NCBI GenBank assembly: GCA_030762935.1
Contig: CM060884.1
Span: 78,141,696-78,205,695, forward strand
Source: Hymenopus coronatus
Taxonomy: Eukaryota; Arthropoda; Insecta; Mantodea; Hymenopodidae
Direction of reading: 5' to 3'
Length of the DNA: 64,000 nt
Positions 11,045-23,493 of this stretch are shown here, piece by piece. The position numbers were made by a program, and so were the translations under genes. Each line of letters begins with the position of its first letter. The stretch's first letter is position 1. Below the pieces are notes generated by a model. That model made no database searches, was not told the DNA's origin, and worked only from the letters and a program-made list of their open reading frames with translations.

Positions 11045-12017
11045 GAGCCAGCGTGGCGGGTTCCTAACATAGTCCAAGCAGGAGCGCTGCCCAGGACTGA
11101 CCGAGCCCCTGGGACCTAAAGACATTCCAACGCCATCCCACACCCGAGCACATTCACCACCACTGAAGAGCGCCACCACAATACTAAAAGAGACCATTTG
11201 GAACAAATGAACAGTCAGGAGAAATGTCGAAACTTCGCCTAGTGCCCCGAGAGGTTGGCTGCGGGAATCTCAGTCCACACCTCCCTAGCGAAATGTCGAG
11301 TTCAGGTCGACATATCAAATATCCAAACCAGCTTTTATGATTTTAGTTGAGTTTCAAAGAGACTATACAACTGTAATCAAGTGGCGTGAACTTAGAGAGT
11401 TTTGTTCTTATTTATATTATTTTCGGCAGTAAAGCTTGCCCTTTTGGTACCGAAAAGGCAGGAAACCAAATATATAAAATGGACTTGCTATGCAAATGTG
11501 AACACCATTTGTACTGGATTTATTTTCAATTTGTTTAGCTGAACACAGCGCACTATGCTCTCCTTAATTACATCTTGGGAAAGTATCACAAAGGTAAATC
11601 GAATCTGCTTATAAATGAACTATAAATTGGAACAGTTCCATAAAACCTTCGTCCCCACGACCAGAGCAGCGTTCGAATAAATCTTAGCGAAATTAAACAC
11701 GTCCACCGTGTTTTGTGTTTACAAATATATTTGCTGCGGTAGTTTCTGTTCGGGGTACAGAATAAATAAGACTTGATCTCTAACCCACTAAATTAAATAA
11801 CTTATCGTTGAAACAGCAAGTGTAAACAAAGACAACAATGAAACACCTCCAATATTTTGACATCAAACACATTTAAATTAATGCGGATCTGTGAAATGGA
11901 AAAACCACAGTATGTAAGAAAATAACACACAGTAATAGCACCATGTTAGCTTGCATGGTTATTTAAGGAACACGGTACTCGGAAATAGTAAAAAAAAAAA
12001 AACAAAAAAAAAAAAAA
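11045..12017. other. Spacer without recognisable genes
   Basis: 11045-11330 is relatively GC-rich and the rest is AT-rich. I recognise no domain, RNA gene or tandem repeat. It ends in an A-rich run at 11990-12018 directly before the next foldback copy. Confidence 0.4.
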
Positions 12018-12860
12018 ACTCATGTGTTCCATTCACATGACTTTCTCTACATCTCTGCAAGAAACTATTGTTTAAAAGCTTATTCTTATATTTATTTCAT
12101 GATAATCGAGGAAAAATTAGCATAAAGTCTTATTACTTACTTCCTTGTAAGTAGAAGTGAAATAAGGTAGTAGCATAGTTAAAGTGATAGTCAAAAGCTG
12201 GTTACTATGTGACTGAAGTTCCTTTGTTTGTATGGACAGGAGTTGACAAATTTCAGTAGGAGAAAAGTATTTGTTCCTTATGGCTGAAACCAAAAACTAG
12301 GAATATCTAAAAAACGATCAACTTCACGAAACAAATGTATATTACATAAATTATGTGTTTTAACGTGTTCTAAATTTTGTGTGTGGTAGTTTTTGTCCAT
12401 CTTTTACGGTTTAGCAAAATTCCGTTAAATGCATCCAGACTAGTCTTCAGAGACTATTCTCAGAAAATTCAAGATATACGTGTTATTTGTCAGGTGAAAT
12501 ATCTTTAATATACGATATTTTAATCAAAATCGTTAGAGCCATTTTTGAGAGAATCAACATTTTCGAAAAAAGTTCCATGTAAAGGGTAGTTAGGGTGGGG
12601 ACATTTTCTTGAAAATCTTTGTGTCGCATCCTTGGGAGATACCAAACTTAAATACCAAGTTTGGTATTCAACGGTCTTTAAGTTATTGAGCTATGCTGTC
12701 AGACACACACACGCACGGACCTTTTTCTGAAAATGCCTTTTTTGGATTCAGAGGGACCCAAAGCATGTATTTCCGGCTTAATCGCAGTATCGAATTTTTG
12801 GTTGGAATGCAATACCTTCTCTATACAATATGTACATAGTCCGTGTAGAGAAAGTAATAA
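12018..12860 (+). mobile_element. Foldback-family repeat, near-complete arm
   Basis: The left end is CATGTGTTCCATTCACATG followed by ACTTTCTCTACATCTCTGC. The right end is CTATACAATATGTACATAG, then GTGTAGAGAAAGTAA. The two ends contain the inverted 12-mer ACTTTCTCTACA / TGTAGAGAAAGT at a spacing of about 800 bp. It is one of the cleanest single arms in the window. Confidence 0.9.
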
Positions 12861-13485
12861 TTTTTTTAGACACTAAAAAAAAAGCTTTATTATTTCTAGC
12901 TTCAGAAAATGTATACTTTTGGGGTGTTGAGAGGATTTTAATCAATTTTAATATCATTTAAATGCTAGTCTACATTTCTTAAACCTGTTATCCAATGTCT
13001 CTTTTTAGAATCTTTAAATTCAGTTTTCTCAATACAGCATTTTTGGATACTTGTGTACTTTTTTCTATGAGACTTGTAAATCTGATATACAACACATCTC
13101 TGAACCACAATCGAGATGTTATATTGATCATATTAAGAAAGCAACAACATTGCAAATTTTCCACATTCTTACTTTTTTTGAATTTGCAAATATATTTCTT
13201 TTCTAATTTCTGTTGAAACTGCATCATAATTGAGGTTCAGAAGACAGCTGCTGATACTCAGAACAAGAATACAAAAGTGTGATTATGTATTGCAAGTAGT
13301 ATCAGAGAAAAAGGAACATGTTTTAAGACCAAGTTTTATTACTTTTCTGCTGAATGGAATAATTTTTATAGACTCAACCACATAAGGTGTTATTGCAAGA
13401 AACCGCTTGAAGTGGATGTCATGATTTATAAAATAACTCATACAAATTTCTGATAAAACAATTGAATACTTTATGAAGTAGCATG
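12861..13485. other. AT-rich spacer, no gene seen
   Basis: Overlapping open frames on both strands near 12988-13227 are AT-rich and match nothing I recognise. The remainder is unremarkable. Confidence 0.35.
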
Positions 13486-13572
13486 AACTAAATAGAAGCT
13501 TAAGCTTTTTAACAATAATTTGTTGCAGAGATGTAGAGAAAGTCATGTGACTGGAACACATCATATTTTTTT
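13486..13572 (-). mobile_element. Foldback-family left-end fragment
   Basis: The reverse complement of the family's left end is present: AAGCTTTTTAACAATAATTT, GTTGCAGAGATGTAGAGAA, AGTCATGTGACTGGAAC, ACATCAT. Only about 90 bp of the arm are clear. Confidence 0.8.
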
Positions 13573-13919
13573 TATGTCAACCCTTAAAATTATTGAATGT
13601 CGTCCTCTTCAAAGCTAGTATATTTCAACATTTATCAAAATTGGACAATTATTTGGAAAACCAAAATTGCATCATGTGCAACATTTTGAGTATGGAAATA
13701 TGTTTCGTAAAAGTTTGTAATGAAGGGTGTAAAGTTGGGAGTGTCTATTAATGCGCATGCGCCTGGGTATCTCAAATCAGTAACACTTGAGAGTGAGAGA
13801 GACTATTGCAAGTGCTTCAACAGCTTGTGTGGTTTATCTGACTCTGGCAGGTAGCTGCTAGATGGCATCAACCGGAGATGATCTGGTTCTGACCTCAGCA
13901 AACTGTCTCAGTGCGGCAT
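13573..13919. other. Unique flank of the CA-rich array
   Basis: It contains the palindrome GCGCATGCGC at about 13752 and no recognised gene. The open frame starting at 13862 runs straight into the array and gains its length there. Confidence 0.4.
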
Positions 13920-16900
13920 TACCTTTATACACAGACTCACACAGACACACAGACTCACACCGACTCACACAGACACATTCAGACACACACAAACTCACAC
14001 AGACTCACACAGACACATTCAGACACACACAAACTCACACAGACTCACACAGACACACACAGACTCACACCGACTCACACCGACTCACACAGACACATTC
14101 AGACACACACAAACTCACAAAGACTCACACAGACACACACAGACTCACACCGACTCACACAGACTCACACAAACTCACACAGACTCACACAGACACATTC
14201 AGACACACACAAACTCACACAGACTCACACAGACACACACACTCACACCGAATCACACAGACTCACACAAACTCACACAGACTCACACAGACACACACAA
14301 ACTCACACAGACTCACCCAGACACACACAGACTCACACCGACTCACACAGACTCACACAGACACACACAGACTCACACGACTCACACAGACTCACACAGA
14401 CACATTCAGACACACACACACTCACACAGACACATTCAGACACACACAGACTCACACAGAGTCACATAGACTCACACAGACTCACACAGGCTCACACAGA
14501 CACACACAGACACATTCAGACACACACAGACTCACACAGAATCACATAGACTCACACAGACTCACACAGACACACACAGACTGACACCGACTCACACAGA
14601 CTCACACAGACACATTCAGACACACACAGACTCACATAGACTCACACAGACTCACACAGACTCACTAAGACACATTCAGACTCACACAGACTCACATAGA
14701 CTCACACAGACTCACACAGACACACACAGACACATTCAGACACACACAGACTCACATAGACCCACATAGACTCACACAGACACATTCAGACACACACAGA
14801 CTCACACAGACTCACACAGACACATTCAGACACACACAGAATAACACAGTCACACAGACACACACAGACTCACACAGGCTCACACAGACACATTCAGACA
14901 CACACAGACTCACACAGACACACACAGACTAACACAGTCACGCAGACTCACATAGACTCACACAGACTCACACATACACATTCAGACACACACAGACTCA
15001 CACAGACTCACACAGACACATTCAGACACACACCGACTCACACAGACACATTCAGACACACACAGACTCACACAGACACATTGAGACACACACAGACTCA
15101 CACAGACACATAGACTCACACAGATTAACACAGACTCACACAGACACATACAGACTCACATATACCCACATAGACTCACACAGACTCACACAAACACATT
15201 CAGACACACATAGACTCACACAGACATATTCAGACACACACAGACTCACACAGTCTCACAAAGAAACACAGAGAATCACACAGACTAACACAGACACATT
15301 CAGACTCACACAGTCTCAAACAGACACACACAGTCTCACACAGACTCACACAGACACATTCAGACACACACAGACTCACACAGGCACACACAGAAACACA
15401 CAGACTCACACAGACTCAAACAGACACATTCATACACACACAGACTCACACAGACTCACACAGACACATCTAGACACACACAGACTCACACAGACACACA
15501 CAGACTCATTCAGACACACACAGACTCACACAGACACATTCAGACACACACAGACTCACACAGACACACACAGACACATTCAGACACACACAGACTCACA
15601 CAGTCACACAGACTCACACAGTCACACAGACACACACAGTCACATAGACTCACACAGACACACAGAATCACACAGTCATACAGACTCACACAGACACATA
15701 CAGACTCACACAGACACAATCAGACACACACAAAATCACACAGACTCACACAGTCACACAGACTCACACAGGCACACACAGACTCACAGATTCACACAGA
15801 CACACACAGACTCACACAGACAGATACAGACACACACAGACTCACACACACACCCTGACTCACACAGAGACACCCAGACTCACACAGAAACACACAGACT
15901 CACACAGACACACACAGACACACAGACTCACAGAGAGACACCCAGACTCACACAGAGACACCCAGACTCACACAGACACACAGACTCTCATAGAGACACC
16001 CAGACTCACACAGACACACCCAGACTCACACAGACACACACAGACTCACACAGAGACACCCAGACTCACACAGACTCACACAGAGACACACAGACTCACA
16101 CAGACACACCCAGACTCACACAGACACACAGACTCACACAGACACACCCAGACTCACACAGACACACACAGACTCACACAGAGACACCCAGAGTCACACA
16201 GACACACATAGACTCACACAGAGACACCCAGAGTCACACAGACACCCAGACTCACACAGACACACAGACCCAATCAGAGACACCTAGACTCACACACTCA
16301 CACAGACTCACACACTCACACAGACTCACACAGACACACGCGGACACATAGACTCACACAGAGACACCCAGACTCACACAGAAACACACAGACCCACACA
16401 GACTCACATAGACTCACCCACTCACACAGACTTACACAGACACACAGACTCACACAGAGACACCCAGATTCACACAGAAACACACAGACCCACACTGACA
16501 CACACAGACTCACACATTCACACAGACTCACACACTCATACAGACTCACACAGACACACAGACTCACACAGAGACACCCAGACTCACACAGACACACAGA
16601 CTCACACAGAGACACCCAGACTCACACAGAGACACCCAGACTCACACAGACCCACACAGACTCACACACTCACACAGACTCAATCACTCACACAGAGTCA
16701 CACAGAGACACATAGACACACAGACTCACACACTCACACAGACTCAATCACTCACACAGAGTCACACAGAGACACATAGACACACAGACTCACACACTCA
16801 CACAGACTCAATCACTCACACAGAGTCACACAGAGACACATAGACACACAGACTCACACACTCACACAGACTCAATCACTCACACAGAGTCACACAGAGA

Positions 16901-18586
16901 CACATAGACACACAGACTCACACACTCACACAGACTCAATCACTCACACAGAGTCACACAGAGACACATAGACACACAGACTCACACACTCACACAGACT
17001 CAATCACTCACACAGAGTCACACAGAGACACATAGACACACAGACTCACACACTCACACAGACTCAATCACTCACACAGAGTCACACAGAGACACATAGA
17101 CACACAGACTCACACACTCACACAGACTCAATCACTCACACAGAGTCACACAGAGACACATAGACACACAGACTCACACACTCACACACTCACACAGACT
17201 CACTCATTCACACAGAGTCACACAGAGACACATAGACACACAGACTCACACACTCACACAGACTCAATCACTCACACAGAGTCACACAGAGACACATAGA
17301 CACACAGACTCACACACTCACACAGACTCAATCACTCACACAGAGTCACACAGAGACACATAGACACACAGACTCACACACTCACACAGACTCAATCACT
17401 CACACAGAGTCACACAGAGACACATAGACACACAGACTCACACACTCACACAGAGTCACACAGAGACACATAGACACACAGACTCACACACTCACACAGA
17501 CTCAATCACTCACACAGAGTCACACAGAGACACATAGACACACAGACTCACACACTCACACAGACTCAATCACTCACACAGAGTCACACAGAGACACATA
17601 GACACACAGACTCACACACTCACACAGACTCAATCACTCACACAGAGTCACACAGAGACACATAGACACACAGACTCACACACTCACACAGACTCAATCA
17701 CTCACACAGAGTCACACAGAGACACATAGACACACAGACTCACACACTCACACAGACTCAATCACTCACACAGAGTCACACAGAGACACATAGACACACA
17801 GACTCACACACTCACACAGACTCAATCACTCACACAGAGTCACACAGAGACACATAGACACACAGACTCACACACTCACACAGACTCAATCACTCACACA
17901 GAGTCACACAGAGACACATAGACACACAGACTCACACACTCACACAGACTCAATCACTCACACAGAGTCACACAGAGACACATAGACACACAGACTCACA
18001 CACTCACACAGACTCAATCACTCACACAGAGTCACACAGAGACACATAGACACACAGACTCACACACTCACACACTCACACAGACTCACTCACTCACACA
18101 GAGTCACACAGAGACACATAGACACACAGACTCACACACTCACACACTCACACAGACTCACTCACTCACACAGAGTCACACAGAGACACATAGACACACA
18201 GACTCACACACTCACACAGACTCACACACTCACACAGACTCACACAGACACACAAACACACACAGACACACACTCACAGACACACACAGACACACACACT
18301 CACACAGACTCACAGACACACACAGACTCACACAGACACACACAAACACACAGACACACACAGAATCACACACTCACACAGACACACACACTCACATGGA
18401 CTCACACACACTCACCCAGACTCACACAGACACAGACACACCCAGACATAGACACACAGATTCACACACACTCACACAGACTCACACAGACACGCACATT
18501 CACATAGACACAGACACACCCAGACTCACACAGACACAGACATATCCAGACTCACACAGACACACCCAAACACACACACACACACA
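13920..18586. repeat. CA-rich degenerate satellite (CACACAGACTCA family)
   Basis: About 4.7 kb are built from 10-12-bp words such as CACACAGACTCA, CACAGACACA and CACATTCAGA in shifting order. The plus strand is very poor in T and G clusters and strongly enriched in CA. The open frames 13862-14584 and 13911-14549 (plus) and 16316-16615 (minus) are low-complexity Thr/His/Ser/Asp or Cys/Val/Ser translations of the repeat and not genes. A more ordered 64-bp block lies at 16677-18060. Confidence 0.96.
16677..18060. repeat. Homogeneous 64-bp tandem block inside the CA-rich array
   Basis: GACTCAATCACTCACACAGA recurs every 64 bp from 16677 (next at 16741), about 20 copies with almost no substitutions. 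One unit near 17450 lacks the GACTCAATCACT part and one near 17190 has an extra CACACT and ATTCACA. The homogeneity contrasts with the shuffled flanks and indicates a recent amplification. Confidence 0.93.
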
Positions 18587-18800
18587 GTCGGTCTTGGTAG
18601 CTCAATTGCTTAGACGCTGGCTTTCTGAACTCAAGGTCGTAGGTTCAAACCCGGCAGTTGGTTTTTAAGTATGCCTAAAAGCTACATCCGCTTCAGTAGG
18701 TTTACTGGCCAATTAACGAACTCCTTCGGGAAGAAATTCCGGTTCTGATATGATCCTAGCATTTGTCAGTTTCGTTAACATATAAAATAAACAAACAACA
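18587..18800 (+). mobile_element. tRNA-derived SINE at the end of the CA-rich array
   Basis: The A box TGGTAGCTCAATTGCTTAGA is at 18595-18614 and the B box GGTTCAAACCCG at 18642-18653. A 130-bp unique body follows, ending in an A-rich TAAAATAAACAAACAACA tail. The CA-rich array stops at its first base, and ACACA follows its tail, so the element probably inserted at the edge of, or into, the array. Confidence 0.82.
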
Positions 18801-19179
18801 CACAAATAGTGCATAGCCTAGAAGTTTTCCAAGAATTATTTTGTTTTGTTTTCAGTGGTCCTTCCTGATATTGTATTTTTGGATGGAATAATATACTTTC
18901 TCTACAAAGTATATAGAGTAAAATTTGGCATTGCTGGAATGTGTTCTAATAAACAAATGTTCACAGGTTCACATGTGCCCGGTCAGAAAAGTGTTTTATT
19001 ACACAATTGTAAATCTCAGTACAATGGCATTTATATTGTGCGCACATATATATTGTGTTTTTCCTCGTCTGCATGTATTATAATTAAGGAACATTGTTTT
19101 GATAATTACTGGTCGATTGTTATTACCCATTTAATAATAAGTTATCTGTTTGTGTACCCCCTTCCATAAGTGTTGCGTC
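18801..19179. other. AT-rich spacer, no gene seen
   Basis: An open frame at 18846-19169 has no recognised domain. A CTTTCTCTACAAAGTATATAG segment near 18897 is only loosely like the foldback right end. Confidence 0.35.
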
Positions 19180-19432
19180 CGGTATATCCACTGACGTTAC
19201 ACGTTTCCGGGACCCCCCCCCCCTTCAACAGCATTCCCAGTGACGTGTGCGACGAGATTCAGCCGCGACCTGCTGGGAGAAGTTCGAATTTCTTGCGCTC
19301 TTCATTGGGCCGCCGAGGGAGACAGTTCTTCAGCCTAGCTAGAAATTCGCCGGGTACAGCGAAGTTTCGTTGCGTAGCCACTAAGGTTAGGCAAAAGTAG
19401 GATTTCTTTTATTTTGGACAAAATGGGATTAA
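19180..19432 (+). promoter_or_regulatory. CpG-rich segment, possible promoter and first exon
   Basis: This stretch is distinctly GC- and CpG-richer than its AT-rich surroundings (CGCGACC, GGGCCGCCGAGGGAG, CGCCGGGTACAGCG). It ends with ATGGGATTAA followed by GTAAGTTT, a consensus-like splice donor, at 19422-19438. That would fit a 5' untranslated leader, a four-codon coding start and intron 1 of a plus-strand gene. No TATA box is evident and I cannot find the next exon, so this is an inference. Confidence 0.28.
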
Positions 19433-19983
19433 GTAAGTTTCGGGTAACTATAATTGTTATTATTTTAAAATAGCCAATTGCTAGTTGGGACAATCAGGCG
19501 TTTCTTTGATCCTACGATTTCTTGTGAATTCAAGACCTTCTTCAACTCACAAACGTAGAACTTAATGTAAGAAATATATTAACAGTAAAATCAGGTAAAC
19601 TTTTAGTGGATGCTTTTTAAAAGATTGAAGCTTTGTCAGTGATTACTGGTTCTTTGTTTGGCTTATTATTATCCTGGGATGACGACAGTACATAACAATA
19701 TTAACTCACATAATACCTGTGTTGCTCATAACATAATATGTACAGCATAAACTCTTTTTACATGGACCTCCTCTTTTCCACCCTCCTGTAGTAGCTGGTC
19801 CAATATCTAAACTCAGGGCGATTTTATTAATATTGTCCAGTCTCTTTAACGCATCATGCTAACATGTGTTTCCTTCTCCCTCGATATTGTCACTGGCACA
19901 AACAAAAGAAATAGTAATAATAATAATAATAATTCTGAAATCAGTTGTACTGTAACCAGAAATAACTGAAACTTGAGGTTACT
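19433..19983. other. AT-rich spacer, possible intron
   Basis: No gene is recognised. There is a short (AAT)n stretch at about 19911-19932. If 19180-19432 is a first exon, this would be intronic. Confidence 0.35.
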
Positions 19984-20150
19984 ACGAGGGTCAGTCAATA
20001 AGTTATGCCTCCCATCCCCCCCCCCCTCTTCCTGCTCTATTCGCGTGGCGTCTGAGAGAGTCCAATGCTATTAATACCTTTCAATTTAATTTAGTGATAC
20101 ATGAGCAGTTAACATATACTCAAAAGTGATTCGGAAAATGTCTAACACAA
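19984..20150 (+). mobile_element. mariner terminal end fragment
   Basis: TACGAGGGTCAGTCAATAAG at about 19983-20002 has the form of a mariner terminal inverted repeat (TACGAGGGT, then TCAATAAGT). The sequence after it has no readable transposase. It could be an independent end fragment or the far end of the minus-strand mariner at 21235-22290, about 1.2 kb away. Confidence 0.45.
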
Positions 20151-20194
20151 AATAACAATTATTAGCTCAAAATACACATTACATTTGAAAAAAA

Positions 20195-20972
20195 GGGATT
20201 TGTAACGTATTTTATTTATTTATTGAAGCAATAACAACTCCCCATATTTATGGGCTGCCAACAAGCAGACAGATTATAAATTAACTATCTAAAAAAAAAA
20301 AAAAAAAAAACAGCTTGAAACTCTTCTATAAAGATAATGAAATATCGACAGTTTGTGTTACAGCAAATCAAAGAATTAAATTTACAAAGACAGACCTATA
20401 ACATTTAACGAGCGGCCATCTTCAGTAAAATATAAAAGTAACAATAAGATAGTAAAGTTCTAAACAAAGGATACTATAGTCAAGTACCCATTGTCACCTA
20501 ATCAGAGTATAAGCAACAAACCCATAAAGTTGCCCAGTGATTTTTCAGCTTATTGCTACACGTGCTGAAGTTGAACATCTTTTTGTTCACCTCACAAATA
20601 CACTTCTTAGCCTATTACATTACGGCGTGTATCAGTTCTTAGAGCGACCTTTGCCTTTTTGTACAAGAACCACATTGTCGTGTTTTCTCAGGATCTGGAA
20701 AGATATCCATCTTCAGTTACTTAGGAAGAATTTGACTCTTGATACCGAAACCGCAAATAATCTTCTGGTAGCTCAAGGGTTCCGGTGCCTTCTTTTCTCG
20801 TCTTCTTCATCACTGCAAGAACTTCATGCTCTTCTAATTCAAGAATCATCTTCAGATCTTCTGGAATAGTGGGATTAAATCTTTTCTTCAAATCCATTTG
20901 AATCCTAGAAATATAAAAACGTGTGCTTGAAAATCGTATTTGTCTAAGAATTTCCACGAATAGTAAGACCAA
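20195..20972 (-). CDS. Possible terminal exon of an unidentified host gene
   Basis: On the minus strand a strong splice acceptor (TTTCGTTTCTTTGCAG) ends at 20973 and a second (TTTTTATATTTCTAG) ends at 20905. Both lead into an open frame that stops at 20721. The last 58 residues are charged and complex (EDLKMILELEEHEVLAVMKK, then LELPEDYLRFRY), unlike the low-complexity frames elsewhere. The stop is followed by about 500 bp without coding and then AATAAA motifs (20211-20224, minus strand), as expected for a 3' untranslated region. I do not recognise the protein. It could also be a retrocopy fragment. Earlier exons would lie above 21.1 kb, where I see only mobile elements. Confidence 0.35.
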
Positions 20973-21234
20973 CTGCAAAGAAACGAAATGACCGTTATAA
21001 CAATAAAGGTCACGTGGCGGACTCCAATCACACTTGTGAGGAAACAACCTGCTCTTTTAAGTTCCAATAAGAGACTCACACGCTAGTGGCTGTGACTATA
21101 TATGCGTGATTGAAAGACAAATGGCGGCACCGGTCACTGACTGTATCCGTTTTCTTATAATATGCGAAAATATCCCATGTGGAGTCTTCCAGAGGCCACG
21201 CGAGCAGAGCACGGTTAATTTGTGAGAAAATTAA

Positions 21235-22290
21235 ACTTTCATTACACAGCATGAAAGCTGAGCATTAAATTGTCACTTTTCCCCGTTGTTTTCCACAGTT
21301 TTGGTCCACCTTTTAACAAGGGCATGTATTCCGGTCTTGCTTCCGAAGCCATTGACGAACAGATGTTTTCACGTCCTCATCTTCAAAGCGAATCCCACGA
21401 TGAGCTTTCTTTAGCGGCCCAAACAGATGCTCGTCTGATGGTGCAAGATCAGGGCTGAATGGGGGAAGAGGCAAGACTTCCCATCCAATTTTCACAATCG
21501 CTTCAGTGCTATGATGACTAGTGCATTTTCATTTAAAAGAAAAACATCTGCCATAGTTTTTAAGGTGCTGACGTATCGGACAGAATTTATTGTGCATTCC
21601 TGCTCCAAAAATTCAACCAGAATCACATCCTGTGCATTCCCTGCCGATGACACAGTTTTGATTTTTTTTCTTTTCGGCGAGGTTGTGCGTAGCCATTCCA
21701 TTGACTATCTTTTTGATTCAAGTTCCAAAAAATGCACCCATGTTTCGTCTCCAGTCACAATGTTTTCCAGAACTTCTTTCCCTCCAAATTGAAGCGAGAG
21801 CTATTGTTTTTCTTGTCTCCTTATCCTTAATATTCAACTTTTGAGTACCCCAGTTGTTGAATAATCGTCATCATACTGCATGTCAATCTCCGTGGTGTAA
21901 TGGTTGCCATGCTAACTTCATATACCCAAGGTCGCGGGTTCAAACCCGGCGGAGGACGGTGGATTTTTTCGGGTGTAGAGTCCAAGGAAAGCCGTTGGTC
22001 CCGTGTCGTAGATTTACGGCACGTAAATGAACCTCAAGCCTGACAGAGAGGCCTCTGAGTAAAATCAAGCGGTCTTTCACACCCAATTTAGAATGGGCAG
22101 TTAAAGAGCGTCCATAAATAACACGCCATTTACATTTTTATCACACTGCCTTTACTGAGGGACATAATGCACCAGAATTGTTACCCGGCGGTCAGTGCGA
22201 ACGATCTCATCCACTCGCTCAATGTTGCGTGGAGTCACTGCAGTCACCGGTCTACCAGCCAACATTAGTGTTTGACTGATACTCGCAAAT
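21235..22290 (-). pseudogene. mariner transposase relic, split by a SINE
   Basis: Reading the minus strand from 22260: AGRPVTAVTPRNIERVDEIV, RTDRRVTI, then HYV and SKGSV in another frame up to 22150. After the SINE come IQQLGYSKV (about 21860), ETWVHF and LELESKRQSMEW. Next are EFLEQECTINSVRYVSTLK, LLNENA where HHDNA is expected, and GWEVLPLPPFSPDLAPSDEH followed by LFGPLKKAHRGIRFEDEDV. The order is that of mariner transposase from the SGRPVT linker to the C terminus. The DNA-binding N terminus is unreadable, the second catalytic aspartate is replaced, and there are several frameshifts. Confidence 0.88.
21880..22140 (+). mobile_element. tRNA-derived SINE inserted in the mariner
   Basis: A-box-like TGGTGTAATGGTTGCCATGC (from about 21893) and the B box GGGTTCAAACCC (about 21937) are followed by a body of about 190 bp ending in a T/A-rich tail. 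TCATACTGC at 21871-21879 and TCACACTGC at 22141-22149 flank it, an eight-of-nine target-site duplication. Removing the insert rejoins the two halves of the mariner reading, so the SINE is younger than the mariner. Confidence 0.88.
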
Positions 22291-22429
22291 AAACCTTCTA
22301 AACAAGTGTTTGCGCCAAACACATTATTAGAGGCAAGCTTTTGATTTTGTGACAATGATCAGCTTATGTTTGACTTACTGTCAGCCGTTTTGTTGGTGAG
22401 AGAATTCTGGCTGGCTGTATTTCCACAAA

Positions 22430-23493
22430 AATAACAAAACCTGGCGCCCAATTAGTGTATAAGATTCAAAATACTTTGCATGAGACCGCTCTTCAGGATG
22501 ACATAAGAAGGTGGGCCTCCGTAAACAAATGACAATTAATGCTAGGAAAAGTAGGTTAATTGTTTTTACTCGAACTAAAGGGACAGTTCTTCATAGCTAT
22601 CACATGGGCAGGGAACAAATTCCACAGCTGCAGATATTTGGGAGTGCGCTTGTCAACTAATGGAGGATCAGATAAACTCTACGTCTAGGAAAGTGTGGAG
22701 GGCATTGCACTTCGTAATGAGATCAGTGAAGAAGGGGAGCGCAAAGTCCAGGGAAATTGCCTACAAGTCCTTAGAGCGGCCAGTTATGGAATATGGAGTA
22801 GCATGCTGGGACCATACAGGGTTAATCAAACTGATACAGAGACGGGCGCTCAAATTCATAAAGAGAGGTAAAGATTTTGGAAAGGCGAAGGGAATAAATG
22901 GGTGTCGCTAAAAGTTAGACATAGGTTAGTCATTCTATAAAGCTAATGCTGGTTTAAATGCATGGCTGGACGTTAGAAAGATTTTTGAAAACCCAACCTA
23001 CTACAGACAAAACGATCATTTTTATAAAATTAAGGTTAGAAGGTACAGAACCGACGAAGGAAAATTATCTTTTGTTAATAGGACCATTGAAGAATGGAAT
23101 GAATTGCCTTTAGTAGCCTTTCAGGGCTGCCCACTGACCTTAAACAATTTAACAGAATAAATGTTAGAGTATATATTGTGAAGTAATTAAGGATCTCAAA
23201 ATCTGTATTAGTGCATGTTATTATTAATGTATATAATATTAGTAATGCATAGTGTTAATGTTGAGGCTTCATACTAACTGTTTATAAACATGCTGACATA
23301 AGTATTGCTATACTGAACAATAGTTAGGCATTTAAAATAAAACATGTATATGTAATATGTTAGTTGTATTGCTATTCTTAATTTAACTTAAGATTATTGT
23401 AAATGCATTTTGTATAATTAACACTGCCACCGGGCAGTACCCAAATGCAGAGAATAAATACATACGCACATAAATAAATAAATAAATAAATAA
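22430..23493 (+). mobile_element. 5'-truncated non-LTR retrotransposon (LINE)
   Basis: The readable part starts in the reverse-transcriptase thumb/C-terminal region: LQDDIRRWASVNK, INARKSRLIVFTRTK, RYLGVRLSTNGG (frameshifted). Then comes VWRALHFVMRSVKKG with AYKSLERPVMEYGVACWD, and RRALKFIKRG at 22660-22880. Further fragments continue to EEWNELPLV near 23095. The YxDD catalytic box lies upstream and is missing. A 3' untranslated stretch with CTGCCACCGGGCAG ends in an (AAAT)n tail at 23457-23493, the usual mark of LINE reverse transcription. It resembles Jockey/CR1-type elements of insects. Several frameshifts and stops make it inactive. Confidence 0.86.

Noticed and set aside
12988..13227. 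Small minus-strand gene with a Lys-rich C terminus
   Set aside because: The frame is AT-rich, the opposite strand is equally open, and no domain or splice signal supports it.
13862..14584. His/Thr-rich 240-residue open frame
   Set aside because: It is a translation of the CACAGACTCACA satellite, and a second frame is open over the same DNA.
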